This document shows, in pieces, positions 33,340 through 42,876 of a stretch of 48,544 nt of DNA (its first letter is position 1; the number at the start of each line of letters is the position of its first letter). Made by a program: the position numbers and the translations under genes. Below the pieces are notes generated by a model. The model was not told the DNA's origin. It was given only the letters and a program-made list of their open reading frames with translations, and ran no database searches. Where the stretch lies: contig CANQHG010000013.1 of assembly GCA_947623655.1 (NCBI GenBank), forward strand, positions 1 through 48,544, read 5' to 3'. The stretch is from an uncultured Clostridia bacterium. GTDB taxonomy: Bacteria; Bacillota; Clostridia; Christensenellales; Borkfalkiaceae.

Positions 33340-35637
33340 ATGAAAAAACTTGTCCGGGAATATGAATTTACGCCCGAACAACTGAATAGCGTCAAGGCGC
33401 TCGCGAAGAAGCTGTCTCTCACCGAGACGACGGCGAGTCTTCTCTATGCCCGCGGCATGGACACCGAGGAGAAGATGCTCTCTTTCCTCGACCCCGGCAA
33501 ACAGCACTTCCTTTCGCCTTTCCTCATGCGGGGGATGAAAGAGGCCGTGGAACTCATCGCGCGGGCGAAAGAGGAGGGCTGGAATGTCGCCGTGTTCGGC
33601 GATTACGACGCGGACGGCATCGGCGCATGCGCCATCATTTCCCGCGCGCTCCGCACATTCGGGATCGAACCCTATCTCTATGTGCCCGAACGGACGGAGG
33701 GCTACGGGCTCAGCATACGGGCGATCGACGCTATTTTCGACGAGTTTTTGCCTGATCTCGTCATCACCGTCGACTGCGGCATTTCCAATGCCGAGGAAGT
33801 GGAATATATCAAAGAACAGGGGGCGTATGTCATCGTCACCGACCACCACGAGCTGCCCGAACGGCTTCCCGACTGTATCGTCGTAAACCCCAAACTGCAC
33901 GACGATTACCCGTATGACAATCTGTGCGGCGCGGGAGTGGCGTTCAAACTCGCGTGTGCGCTCATCGGCGAGAGGGCATATGCCTATCTCGATTTTGCGG
34001 CGCTCTCGACCGTGGCCGACAGCGTACCTCTTCTCGGAGAGAACCGCGATATCGTAGCCGAGGGTCTCAGGCTCATCGGGAAGAGCCCGCGCCCCGCGTT
34101 TGCGGCGCTCCTGCAAAAGACGGCGCCCGTGACGGCGCAGACGCTCGCTTTCACCCTCGCTCCCCGCATCAATGCCGCGGGAAGAATGGGGGACGCGCAT
34201 GCGGCGCTTCGTCTCTTCACGACGGAGAACGAAGAGGAGATTCCTCCGCTTGCCGAAAAACTCAACTTATATAACGCCGAGCGGCAGCGTTGCTGCGACG
34301 AACTGTATGCGCAGGTCTCTTCCCGCATCCGAGAACAGGGCGCGTACGGAAACGTCGTCATGCTGGCGGGAGAGCGGTGGAACGCGGGCTTTGTCGGCAT
34401 TGTCGCTGCTCGCGTCGCAGAGGAATTTTCCCGCCCCGCCTTGCTCTTTGTCAAGCACGGAAATATGCTCAAGGGCAGCGCCCGCAGTATCGAAGCCGTC
34501 AACATTTTCGAGGCGCTCAAGGCATGCTCGGAGTGGATCGAGGAATTCGGCGGCCACTCGCAGGCGGCGGGGATCAACGTCAAAGAGGAGAACTTCGAGC
34601 GTCTTCGCGAAGCGCTCGACCGCTATATCGCCGACCACTACACGCGCGAAGAATTCACGCCCGTGCTGTCCGTTTGCGAACCCAAAGATTCTCCGCGCCG
34701 CCTTGCGCAGGAACTCGAAAGGCTGGAACCTTTCGGGATCGGTAACAAGCGCCCGCTCTTCGCCGTGCAGGCGGAACATGTGGACGCAAATCAGGTAAAG
34801 CCCGACTCTCCGCACATCTCTTTCCCGCTCGACGGCATGTCTTTTATGTATTTCGGCGGCGCGAAAGATCTGAAATTGTTGCGCAGCGACGTGAAAAAGA
34901 CGATCGTCTACGAATATAATTTATCGACTTTCAGGGGCAGAGAGTATCTCAAGGGCTTTGTCCGCGCCGTGCTCGCAGACGGTCTCAGCGGGAAGCGCGT
35001 GGAACTCGACGCTCTCGAAGAACAGCTCCATACGCTCGGGCTTCCCCCCGCGGGGGAGAGGATGGACACCGAGAGCCTGAACGTCTTATTGAACGAACGG
35101 TTGCAAAGCTGTGCCTACGGACTTGCCGCGGTATGTTTTTCCCGCGGGACGCTCGCCGCTTTCCCTGCGCTCAAGGGACTTCCCGTAGACGTCTTCCGCC
35201 TCTCCTCGCCCAACGTCGGTAACACGGTGCTCTATGCGCCCGAAGAAGGGTGCGATCTTTCCGCCTACCGCGACATCGTTTTTTTGGACGCGCCCGCGGG
35301 CGATCCGTGCCTCACGGGGCATGCGCGCCTCTATTATAACGGCGATATCTGCGGATATGCGCCGATCAAGGAGAGTGAAGTCAAGCGGGAGGAGCTTCTG
35401 AAGATCTTTGCCGCTGTGAAAGCGGGCGGGCTCAGGGGTGATACTTTTGCGGAAGCCGTTGCGGCGTGCGGCGGGCTGGGATTCGGAGAGGAACAGCTTC
35501 TCTTTGCGCTCTCCGTGTTCGAAGAGCTCGGGCTCGTCGTTCTGGACGGCGGCAACGTCCGCACCGTGCGGGGAGAAAGAAAGGATCTGACGGATTCTTC
35601 CATCTATATGGCGGCGGTCCGCCTGAAGGAGGAGTGA
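33340..35637 (+). CDS. recJ: Single-stranded-DNA-specific exonuclease RecJ
   Basis: RecJ degrades single-stranded DNA 5' to 3' in recombination and mismatch repair. The DHH-family motifs are intact: VFGDYDADGIGACA (about residue 86), VTVDCGISN, VTDHHELPE (about 166), FAALSTVADSVPL, the DHHA1 region with WNAGFVGIVAARVAEEF and GGHSQAAGI (about 405). An OB-type domain and a C-terminal extension complete 765 residues, as in the long Firmicutes form. The start is ATG without a strong Shine-Dalgarno. The stop is 1 nt before the relA ATG. Confidence 0.95.
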   Translation: MKKLVREYEFTPEQLNSVKALAKKLSLTETTASLLYARGMDTEEKMLSFLDPGKQHFLSPFLMRGMKEAVELIARAKEEGWNVAVFGDYDADGIGACAIISRALRTFGIEPYLYVPERTEGYGLSIRAIDAIFDEFLPDLVITVDCGISNAEEVEYIKEQGAYVIVTDHHELPERLPDCIVVNPKLHDDYPYDNLCGAGVAFKLACALIGERAYAYLDFAALSTVADSVPLLGENRDIVAEGLRLIGKSPRPAFAALLQKTAPVTAQTLAFTLAPRINAAGRMGDAHAALRLFTTENEEEIPPLAEKLNLYNAERQRCCDELYAQVSSRIREQGAYGNVVMLAGERWNAGFVGIVAARVAEEFSRPALLFVKHGNMLKGSARSIEAVNIFEALKACSEWIEEFGGHSQAAGINVKEENFERLREALDRYIADHYTREEFTPVLSVCEPKDSPRRLAQELERLEPFGIGNKRPLFAVQAEHVDANQVKPDSPHISFPLDGMSFMYFGGAKDLKLLRSDVKKTIVYEYNLSTFRGREYLKGFVRAVLADGLSGKRVELDALEEQLHTLGLPPAGERMDTESLNVLLNERLQSCAYGLAAVCFSRGTLAAFPALKGLPVDVFRLSSPNVGNTVLYAPEEGCDLSAYRDIVFLDAPAGDPCLTGHARLYYNGDICGYAPIKESEVKREELLKIFAAVKAGGLRGDTFAEAVAACGGLGFGEEQLLFALSVFEELGLVVLDGGNVRTVRGERKDLTDSSIYMAAVRLKEE

Positions 35638-35638
35638 T

Positions 35639-37768
35639 ATGGAACCGATCCTCATGAAGATCTACGAATATTACAGCGGCGCGGACAGGGATATGCTTCT
35701 CCGCGCCTACGACTTTGCCTCCCGCGCGCACAAAAACCAGAAACGGGCGTCCGGCGAGCCATATTTTATCCATCCGTGCGCCGTCGCCGAAATTCTCACC
35801 GATCTCGGGCTGGACGCCGCCACCGTCGCGGGGGCGTTGCTTCACGACGTCATCGAGGACACGCCCGCAACGGAAGAGGATATCAGCCGCGAATTCGGGG
35901 AAGAGGTGCTGACGCTCGTTTCGGGCGTCACAAAACTCGATAAGATCGTCTTCAAATCGCAGGAAGAGGAAGAGGCGGAAAATTTCCGCAAGATCTTCGT
36001 CGCGATGGCAAAAGATATCCGCGTCATCATCATAAAGCTTGCCGACCGTCTGCACAACATGCGTTCGCTCAATTTTCTTTCCAAGGAACGCCAGCAAAAG
36101 ATGGCGAAAGAGACCCTCGATATCTATGCGCCCATCGCGGGGAGGCTGGGTATCAGCCAGGTCAAGTGCGAGCTCGAAGATCTGTGTCTCAAATATCTCG
36201 ATCCCGAGGCGTTTGAGTTCCTCGTCGAAAATATCCATCAAAAATTGGAAGAACGCAACCGCTTTGTCGATTTCGTCGTCGAGGAGATCAACGATATTCT
36301 CGTCGAGTCGAATATCTCGGGCGAAGTGTTCGGAAGACCCAAGCACTTCTATTCCATTTATAAAAAGATGAAGACAAAGGATAAGACGCTCGATCAGATT
36401 TACGATCTCACGGCCGTACGCGTCATCGTGGGCACGGTGGACGAGTGCTACGAGGTGCTCGGCAAGATCCATAAAAAATGGAAGCCCGTCCCGGGGCGGA
36501 TCAAAGATTATATCGCAACGCCCAAGCCCAATATGTATCAATCGCTGCATACGACGGTCGTCACGAACTTTGGCCAGCCTTTCGAGATCCAAATCAGGAC
36601 GGAAGAAATGCACCGCACGGCTGAATACGGTATTGCGGCGCATTGGAAATATAAGGAACAGCGCGATAGTATGTCGTCTCTCGATCAACGCATGTCGTGG
36701 ATCCGCGAGATGATGGAGTTGCAGGGCGGTTTCCGTGACTCCAAGGAGTTCATGAACAACGTCAAAGAGGAGCTGTATTCAAGCGAATTGCTCGTATTCA
36801 CCCCGCAGAGTAAGGTGATCTCTCTCCCCGAAAACGCAACGCCCGTAGATTTCGCCTACGCCATTCACTCCGAGGTCGGTAACCGCTGCATCGGCGCCAA
36901 GGTCAACGGCAAGATCGTCCCGCTCGACTCCGTTTTGGAGCTCGGGGACGTCGTGGAGATCATCACCTCGCCCACGGGAAAAGGACCCTCGCGCGACTGG
37001 CTCAAATTTGTAAAATCTCCTTCCGCAAGGGCGAAGATCAAGTCTTTCTTCCGCAAGGCGATGCGGGAAGACAACATCAAACAGGGCAAGGTCATGCTCG
37101 AGGAAGTCGCAAAGCGGAAAGGGTATCAGCTTTCGGAGATCCTCACGCCCGAGAGCTTCCGCAAAGTGTCCGAAAAGTACTCTTTTGACACGCAGGAAGA
37201 AATGTTCTCGGCCATCGGCTTCGGCGCAGTCTCCGCATCGCAGGTCTTTTTCAAGCTCGTAGACTATTTCCGCAAGGAAGTGCCGACGCCCGTTTTGCAA
37301 CCTTTCAGAGAGAAAAACGCCAAGGGCACCGTCACCATCAAGGGCATGTCGGGGCTACTCGTCTCCTTTGCGGGCTGTTGTTCGCCCGTTCCGGGGGACG
37401 ATATCATCGGGTTTGTGACGCGGGGAAGGGGCATTGTCGTGCACAGAAAGGATTGTCCCAATCTCAAGAATGCCGAGCCGGACAGACTTCAGCCTGCCGA
37501 ATGGACGGGAGAACAGGAGCGGGACGCGCGGTTCAAGGCGGGGCTCATCGTCACTGCGGAAGAACAGGGCGCCGCGCTCGCGGCGGTCTCCAATGTGCTC
37601 GCCGACATGAAACTTTCTCTCACGTCCATCAACGGACGGTACGACAAGAACGGCGACGCCATCGTCGAGATCACGGTTTCCCTCTTGAGCAAACAGGACA
37701 TCGAAGTGCTCATCAACCGCCTCTCAGCAAAAGACAAGATCGTGAGCGTGAGAAGAACGTCGAATTAG
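35639..37768 (+). CDS. relA: Bifunctional (p)ppGpp synthetase/hydrolase RelA/SpoT
   Basis: This enzyme makes and degrades the stringent-response alarmone (p)ppGpp. Domains in the 709-residue protein: HD hydrolase (GEPYFIHPCAVAEIL, GALLHDVIEDTPATEE, IKLADRLHNMRSL; about 40-150), synthetase (KHFYSIYKKMKTKDKTLDQIYDLT region, RIKDYIATPKPNMYQSLHTT; about 230-340), TGS (VFTPQSKVISLPENATPVDFAY; about 383-445), a zinc-finger/helical region, and a C-terminal ACT domain (about 635-709). An intact HD motif implies hydrolase activity too. AAGGAGGAG before the ATG lies within the end of recJ, so translation may be coupled. Confidence 0.96.
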   Translation: MEPILMKIYEYYSGADRDMLLRAYDFASRAHKNQKRASGEPYFIHPCAVAEILTDLGLDAATVAGALLHDVIEDTPATEEDISREFGEEVLTLVSGVTKLDKIVFKSQEEEEAENFRKIFVAMAKDIRVIIIKLADRLHNMRSLNFLSKERQQKMAKETLDIYAPIAGRLGISQVKCELEDLCLKYLDPEAFEFLVENIHQKLEERNRFVDFVVEEINDILVESNISGEVFGRPKHFYSIYKKMKTKDKTLDQIYDLTAVRVIVGTVDECYEVLGKIHKKWKPVPGRIKDYIATPKPNMYQSLHTTVVTNFGQPFEIQIRTEEMHRTAEYGIAAHWKYKEQRDSMSSLDQRMSWIREMMELQGGFRDSKEFMNNVKEELYSSELLVFTPQSKVISLPENATPVDFAYAIHSEVGNRCIGAKVNGKIVPLDSVLELGDVVEIITSPTGKGPSRDWLKFVKSPSARAKIKSFFRKAMREDNIKQGKVMLEEVAKRKGYQLSEILTPESFRKVSEKYSFDTQEEMFSAIGFGAVSASQVFFKLVDYFRKEVPTPVLQPFREKNAKGTVTIKGMSGLLVSFAGCCSPVPGDDIIGFVTRGRGIVVHRKDCPNLKNAEPDRLQPAEWTGEQERDARFKAGLIVTAEEQGAALAAVSNVLADMKLSLTSINGRYDKNGDAIVEITVSLLSKQDIEVLINRLSAKDKIVSVRRTSN

Positions 37769-37776
37769 TAAAGAAG

Positions 37777-38060
37777 TACCGAAGCATCTCGCCGCACGTT
37801 TTACGTTTGCCCCGCGAGATTCTAACTTCGTCGCTACGCTCCTCGTGCCGCCTTTCGACGCCATAAAGAACGTGCGGGCGGGGCGGGTTAAGGATTCTGA
37901 CTTCGTCCTGCATCCATATCTCAGAATGACGCGGGGCGTTTTCTGCCCACCTCAGTCGCCTTTGGTGACAGCTCCTCCTTGGGAGGAGCCTTGCAATTCA
38001 CGGACGCGCCCCGTGCGCATTCGTATTGCTCCAAGCGCGGTACGAGGGGGGTGTCGTTCC
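37777..38060. repeat. Dispersed mosaic repeat, copy 2
   Basis: Positions 37777-37960 nearly duplicate 357-540. Positions 37947-37991 are a reverse copy of the GGCGCCTCCCAAGGAGGAGC unit seen beside the DUF559 gene. The hemZ frame is open through this block, giving a 92-codon extension that is repeat-derived and not used. Confidence 0.9.
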
Positions 38061-38120
38061 AACTTCCTCTTCCCAAAAAATGCAACATATAGCGCGAAAA
38101 AGCGTAATATAGGTGTCAAA

Positions 38121-39494
38121 ATGATCACTTGTTCCGAAGCATGGCTCGAACCTGAGCTCATGGACGTCGTGCGCCTGTTTGCGGGCGCCGAAACGCTCGA
38201 GATCGGACACGCGGCGAAATACGGCGGCGGGGTCTTTTGCAATGCGATCACACTTGGCGGAGAGACGTTTGATTTTTGCGAGAAAGAGACGTTTTCATCT
38301 CCCCTTGAGGAAAAGAGCTTCGTCAAGCGCTTTGCAAAGCTCGCCCTCTATAAGGTGCTTTCCTCTTATTATCAAAAAGAACTGCCATGGGGGTCGCTCA
38401 CGGGGATCCGTCCCACGCGGCTCGCCTATCAGCAGATCGGAAAGACAGGGGAGTTTTTGTCTCTCTTCGGAAAACTCGGCGTCTCGGCGGAGAACAGCGC
38501 GCTCGTCGGACGGGTCATCGAGGGCCAGAAAGGAATCTACGAGAGAAAGGACGGGAACGTCGACCTCTTTGTCTCTCTGCCCTTTTGCCCCACAAAGTGT
38601 ATCTATTGCTCGTTTATCACCGCGCCGATCGCGCAGACGAAGAAATATATGCCCGCTTATCTTGCGGCGCTGAAGGAGGAACTCGGGGCGGCGAAACCGC
38701 TCATCGGGAACCTGCGCTCCGTCTATATCGGCGGAGGAACGCCCTTTGCCCTTGAGGCGGAAGAGCTGGAGAGCGTTTTAAAGGCCGTTGTGCCCTTGCG
38801 CGAAAACGGATGCGAATTTACGGTGGAGGCGGGTCGGCCCGATACGTTCACAGAGGAGAAGCTGGAACTTTGCAAGAGATACGGCGTAACGCGCGTCTGT
38901 ATCAATGCGCAGAGTTTTTCTGACAAGACGCTCGAAGCCATCGGCAGAAAACACACGGCGGAGCAAGTGGCGGAAGCGTTCCGCATGGCGCAGCCCTACG
39001 GGTTCGACGTGAACTGCGACCTCATCGCGGGTCTCACGGGAGAGAGCCTCGAAGAATTTCGTGCGAGCATAGACAGGGCGGTAGAACTCTCGCCTGAAAA
39101 TATCACCGTGCACACCCTTTGTCTCAAAAAGGGAGCGAAGCTCAAAGAGGAGACAATTCTGTTGCCCGACGGGCTTCTCTCGGATATGATCGCCTACTCG
39201 CGCGAAGCGTTGACGGCGGCGGGCTATGAGCCGTATTATCTGTATCGGCAGAAATACATGGCGGGCGCACATGAAAACGTGGGCTGGACGAAGAAAGGAA
39301 AGGCGTGCGTGTATAACGTCGATGTGATGGAAGAGACGTGCGACAATCTTGCGGTCGGCGCAAACGCCATCACAAAGAAACTGTTCTTAAAAGAAAGCCG
39401 TATCGAGCGATACGGCAGTCCGAAAGATATCCCGACCTATCTGGAGAAGGTGGAGAAAATTATCGAAGAAAAGACCAAATTGTGGGAAAAGTAA
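38121..39494 (+). CDS. hemZ: HemZ-type coproporphyrinogen dehydrogenase, radical SAM
   Basis: This is a HemW/HemN-like radical SAM protein of the Firmicutes HemZ group. The 457-residue protein has the N-terminal HemZ-specific part with LPWGSLTGIRPTRLAYQ (about 91-107), the cluster motif PFCPTKCIYCSF (about 154-165), IGGGTPFALEAEELESV, the GRPDTFTEEKLEL segment and a C-terminal HemN-type region. HemZ is annotated as an oxygen-independent coproporphyrinogen oxidase, but true activity of this clade is uncertain and no other haem gene is present here. The ATG at 38121 has AGGTG 5 nt upstream. Confidence 0.88.
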   Translation: MITCSEAWLEPELMDVVRLFAGAETLEIGHAAKYGGGVFCNAITLGGETFDFCEKETFSSPLEEKSFVKRFAKLALYKVLSSYYQKELPWGSLTGIRPTRLAYQQIGKTGEFLSLFGKLGVSAENSALVGRVIEGQKGIYERKDGNVDLFVSLPFCPTKCIYCSFITAPIAQTKKYMPAYLAALKEELGAAKPLIGNLRSVYIGGGTPFALEAEELESVLKAVVPLRENGCEFTVEAGRPDTFTEEKLELCKRYGVTRVCINAQSFSDKTLEAIGRKHTAEQVAEAFRMAQPYGFDVNCDLIAGLTGESLEEFRASIDRAVELSPENITVHTLCLKKGAKLKEETILLPDGLLSDMIAYSREALTAAGYEPYYLYRQKYMAGAHENVGWTKKGKACVYNVDVMEETCDNLAVGANAITKKLFLKESRIERYGSPKDIPTYLEKVEKIIEEKTKLWEK

Positions 39495-39760
39495 ATGCGG
39501 CCCCGCGTCATTCTGCCCCGTGCGCGTTCTATGCATATCCAAGCACGGCACGAGCGCTGCCCTTGGCGCGAAGTCAGAATCTCGCGTGGCAACCGTAGAA
39601 ACATGTGGCGAGATGCTTCGGTACAGCCCTCGTAGACTTTGTACCCCTCTCGTTCTCAGCATGACGCCGCCCTGCCCCGTACCTCGGCGTCCCCTTTAAT
39701 GGCGTTGGCGCGTTGTCCTTGCGCGACTGAGGGGGGTGCCATTCTAAATATGTCTCACCA
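39495..39760. repeat. Repeat-bearing spacer between convergent hemZ and rqcH
   Basis: Contains the CCCCGCGTCATTCTG motif (about 39502), a diverged reverse copy of the 310-402 module (39588-39672; GAGATGCTTCGGTACA and TTCTCAGCATGACGCCGCC), and the hairpin-core end GCGCGACTGAGGGGGG with an AT-rich terminus (about 39720-39780). No gene. Confidence 0.8.
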
Positions 39761-39766
39761 TAATTT

Positions 39767-41404
39767 TTAATTTTTAATTAAATTCGGGTCGCCCAAAGTC
39801 GTCTTAAAATTGGAATAGATCACAAATCCCGCCTTGGAATGGGGCGGTTTTTTTACGAATTTCAGCAGACAGTAGTCGACGGGGATCTTTTCGCCGTGCG
39901 CGTCCGAGTATAGCGCGCACACGCCCGCCGCAAAGGATAAAACGTCGTCCGGAACGGCTTTTCCCTCCGATTTTATAACGACGTGGCAGGAATGGTATCT
40001 CTGCGCGTGCAGCCATATGTCTTCGGGCGCACTCTGGCGGATCAGCGCGTCGTTTTGCAGGTTGTTGCGTCCTGCAAGCACACGCATGCCCCCGCATTCA
40101 TATGTGCGGAAGGGAATTTCGGCGCGGCCCGTCTTCTTTTTTTCTTTCGGAGCCTCGATGAGCCCCGCGGCCGTCATTTCTTCCGCAATGCTGTTGAGGT
40201 CCGTCACGTCGAGCGCGCTTTCGGCGAGCGCACAGAGGCTTTCGAGATACGTCATTTCCGCGCGCGTCTCCCGCTCGCGGGGAACGAGCACTTCGACCGT
40301 CCGCTTTTGTTTGCGGTATTTTTTATAATACGCTTGCGCGTTTTCGGCGGGGGAAAGTTGCGGATCGAGACTGATTTTTTCTCTCTGTCCCGTGTAATAA
40401 TTTTCGACTTCGCAGCCTTGCATCCCCTTGTGAAGCGCGTAGAGATTGGCGGTCAGCAGTTCGCCCTTTATCCTGTTTTCTTCGGCGTTGCGGCAAGAGA
40501 GCTGTTTTTCGAGATTTTGCCGAAGCTGTTTTTCCTGTTTGTTCCTTGCGCTTTGCAGCGCGGAGAGAAGACGGCGTTTGAGTCCGTCGAACTGTTTTTT
40601 CTCCCGCTTCCGTCTGTAAAATTCCGACTGCGCTTCGGAGAGCGTCGGAAAGGGGATCCCTGAATTGCCTCTTGCCGTGAAATCGACCGCCGCGCCGTCC
40701 CGTTCGATGACGCGGGGAGAGATCTCGTCTGAGAAGATGTAACGATAGACATGCCGCGCGAAGTCGCCGCCCGTATACACATCCGCGATCGCCTGCGCCG
40801 TAACGGGGGCAAGACCGCGCACGTGACGGAAGAGAAAGTCCGCTCTGTCGCCCGTGCAATTTTCGAGCAGTGCACGAAGCGCCGTCTCGTCGGAGGGATC
40901 CGTTTTGTCCTGCGCGAAAGGCGGAACGTATTTCACGCCCGCGAAGATCATGCGCTTGGTGTTTTCGTCGAGGGAAGTCGTCTTCAGCGCCCCGAGGATG
41001 ACGCCGTTTTCGAGCAGAATGATATTGGAATACTTGCCCATGATTTCGGCGATGAGAAAACGTTCCGTTTCGCGGAATTCGCTGTGGCAGAGAAGACGGA
41101 AACGCAAAATGCGCTCAAACCCCGGCGTATCCACGCCTAAAATGTCGGCGCCCTGAATGTGTTTGCGGAGGAGCATGCAAAAAGCGGGCGCGTTTTGGGG
41201 ATTTCCCGCGTCTTCTTCGCAAAAATATGCGCCGCAATCGGAAGCGTTTGCGTTCAAAATAAGTTTAAGGGTGCGTTTTCCCGTGTATATAAGAAGAGAA
41301 AGCTCCTCTTTGCCGGGCTGGTTCACGCGATTGATCTTTCCGCCCTTGAGCGTTTCATGGAGTTCCCGCGAAACGAGGCGGAGCGTAAAGGCGTCTTGCG
41401 GCAT
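39767..41404 (-). CDS. rqcH: NFACT-family ribosome quality control protein RqcH
   Basis: RqcH (Rqc2/NEMF homologue, formerly FbpA-like) binds obstructed 50S subunits and adds C-terminal alanine tails that mark stalled chains for degradation. The 545-residue product has NFACT-N (DAFTLRLVSRELHETLKGGK, VNQPGKEELSLLIY), HhH and coiled-coil middle regions, and the C-terminal NFACT-R domain (VLAGRNNLQNDALIRQSAPE, DIWLHAQRYHSCHVVI). The conserved Asp-Arg pair of NFACT-N seems to read Glu-Arg here (GFERILRF). The ATG at 41404 has GGGAGG at proper distance and is preferred to an upstream in-frame start. ClpXP, a likely downstream protease, is encoded next door. Confidence 0.92.
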   Translation of the reverse strand: MPQDAFTLRLVSRELHETLKGGKINRVNQPGKEELSLLIYTGKRTLKLILNANASDCGAYFCEEDAGNPQNAPAFCMLLRKHIQGADILGVDTPGFERILRFRLLCHSEFRETERFLIAEIMGKYSNIILLENGVILGALKTTSLDENTKRMIFAGVKYVPPFAQDKTDPSDETALRALLENCTGDRADFLFRHVRGLAPVTAQAIADVYTGGDFARHVYRYIFSDEISPRVIERDGAAVDFTARGNSGIPFPTLSEAQSEFYRRKREKKQFDGLKRRLLSALQSARNKQEKQLRQNLEKQLSCRNAEENRIKGELLTANLYALHKGMQGCEVENYYTGQREKISLDPQLSPAENAQAYYKKYRKQKRTVEVLVPRERETRAEMTYLESLCALAESALDVTDLNSIAEEMTAAGLIEAPKEKKKTGRAEIPFRTYECGGMRVLAGRNNLQNDALIRQSAPEDIWLHAQRYHSCHVVIKSEGKAVPDDVLSFAAGVCALYSDAHGEKIPVDYCLLKFVKKPPHSKAGFVIYSNFKTTLGDPNLIKN

Positions 41405-41432
41405 ATTTGCCTCCCAAGCTTTCTTGCCCCTC

Positions 41433-41461
41433 ATTATACCCCAAAAAAATAAAATTGTAAA
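41433..41461 (-). promoter_or_regulatory. rqcH promoter (minus strand)
   Basis: Reading the minus strand, TTTACA (41461-41456) and perfect TATAAT (41438-41433) are separated by 17 bp. Confidence 0.85.
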
Positions 41462-41490
41462 TAAAAACGCTTTCCTTTTGACGGCGGTTA

Positions 41491-41499
41491 TGTTAAAAT
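41491..41499 (+). promoter_or_regulatory. Possible extended -10 promoter for tig
   Basis: TGTTAAAAT forms an extended -10 (TG-N-TAAAAT) 42 nt before tig; no -35 at correct distance (a TTGACG at 41478 is only 10 bp away). Confidence 0.4.
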
Positions 41500-41541
41500 G
41501 GAAAGCGATAAATCGGAGAAAAAGGACAGGAGTTAAAAATC

Positions 41542-42855
41542 ATGAATTACACAGTCACCCCCGCAGAAAAGAGCACAGTTAAGATCGAGATCGTCTTCAC
41601 GCCCGAAGAATGGGCGGCGGCGAACGATAAGGCATATTTGCAGAACAGACACAAGTATACGGTCAACGGCTTCCGCAAGGGCAAGGCTCCCAAGGCGATG
41701 CTCGAAATGTTCTACGGCAAGGCCATCTTCTACGAAGAAGCGCTGAATTTGCTGTACGGCGAACACTATGCCGATATCCTCGAAAAGGAAAAGGACAATT
41801 TCACGGCCGTCGGCGATCCCGAGCTTGCTCTCGGCGAGAACTTCTCCGAAGAGAACGTCTCTCTCATCGCCACCGTCCCCGTGAAGCCCGACGTTACCAT
41901 CGGCAGCTACAAGGGTATAAAAATCAACAAGTATGAGTATACTGTTACGGACGCCGAAGTTGAACAGGACATCGAGACGACCCGTACCCGTCTTGCAAAG
42001 AATATCGACGTCACCGACCGTCCCGCACAGATGGGAGACACTGTGAACATCGATTTCACGGGCAAGAAAGACGGCGTGGCATTTGAGGGCGGCACGGCTG
42101 AAAAGTATGACCTCACGCTCGGCTCCCACAGCTTTATCCCCGGGTTCGAAGAGGCGGTCGCCGGCATGAACATCGGCGAGACGAAAGATATCGGCGTCAC
42201 TTTCCCCGAGGACTATCAGGAAGAGTCTCTCAAAGGACAGCCCGCAGTTTTCACCGTCACGCTGCATAAGATCACGGGCAAAGACCTCCCCGCGCTCGAC
42301 GACGAGTTTGTCAAGAAGTTCGGAGCGGATTCTGTAGACGCCTATAAGGCAAAGGTGCGCGAGCGCCTCGAAAAGAACGCCGCGAGCCGTTCCCGCAACG
42401 ATACGGAAAATGCCATTCTCGAAGAGATCGCAAAGACCGCTTCCGCCGAGCTCCCCGACGCTCTCATCGAGAGACAGGAGGAGATGTCCGTCAGCAGAAT
42501 GGAGCAGAACATCATGTATCAGGGGATCCGTCCCGAGGATTACTATCAATATATCGGCACCACGCGCGACGCCTATAAGAAGAACTTCGAAGCAGAGGCG
42601 AAGAAGATGGTCATGAGCCAGCTCATCATCGACAAACTCCTCGAGACGGAGAAGATCGAGGCTTCCGAAGAGGAGATCGGCGCAAAGATCGCGGAACAGG
42701 CGGCTTCCGTCGGCAAAGAGCCCGCGGAATACGAAAAGACCCTTGACCCCCGCCAGAGAGAATACATCGAAAACGACATCAAACTCACCAAACTCTTCGA
42801 TTTCCTGATGGAAAACAACGAGATGGTCGTGTGCACCGAAGAACCCAAGGCATAA
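41542..42855 (+). CDS. tig: Trigger factor
   Basis: Trigger factor is the ribosome-bound chaperone and prolyl isomerase for nascent chains. The 437-residue protein has the N-terminal ribosome-binding signature FRKGKAPKAMLE (about 46-57; GFRxGKxP motif), the FKBP-type isomerase domain (about 155-245; MGDTVNIDFTGKKDGVAFEGG, FIPGFEEAVAGM) and a long helical C-terminal domain. The length is normal. It leads the tig-clpP-clpX cluster, conserved widely; clpP begins 21 nt after its stop. Confidence 0.97.
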   Translation: MNYTVTPAEKSTVKIEIVFTPEEWAAANDKAYLQNRHKYTVNGFRKGKAPKAMLEMFYGKAIFYEEALNLLYGEHYADILEKEKDNFTAVGDPELALGENFSEENVSLIATVPVKPDVTIGSYKGIKINKYEYTVTDAEVEQDIETTRTRLAKNIDVTDRPAQMGDTVNIDFTGKKDGVAFEGGTAEKYDLTLGSHSFIPGFEEAVAGMNIGETKDIGVTFPEDYQEESLKGQPAVFTVTLHKITGKDLPALDDEFVKKFGADSVDAYKAKVRERLEKNAASRSRNDTENAILEEIAKTASAELPDALIERQEEMSVSRMEQNIMYQGIRPEDYYQYIGTTRDAYKKNFEAEAKKMVMSQLIIDKLLETEKIEASEEEIGAKIAEQAASVGKEPAEYEKTLDPRQREYIENDIKLTKLFDFLMENNEMVVCTEEPKA

Positions 42856-42876
42856 CGGGTATAAGGAGAAAAGAAA

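Noticed and set aside
37845..38120. A 92-codon upstream extension of hemZ
   Set aside because: The extension is repeat sequence; the ATG at 38121 has a ribosome binding site and fits the family start.
41478..41499. TTGACG/TAAAAT promoter for tig
   Set aside because: The spacer is only 10 bp, too short for sigma-A; an extended -10 is kept as a weak alternative.
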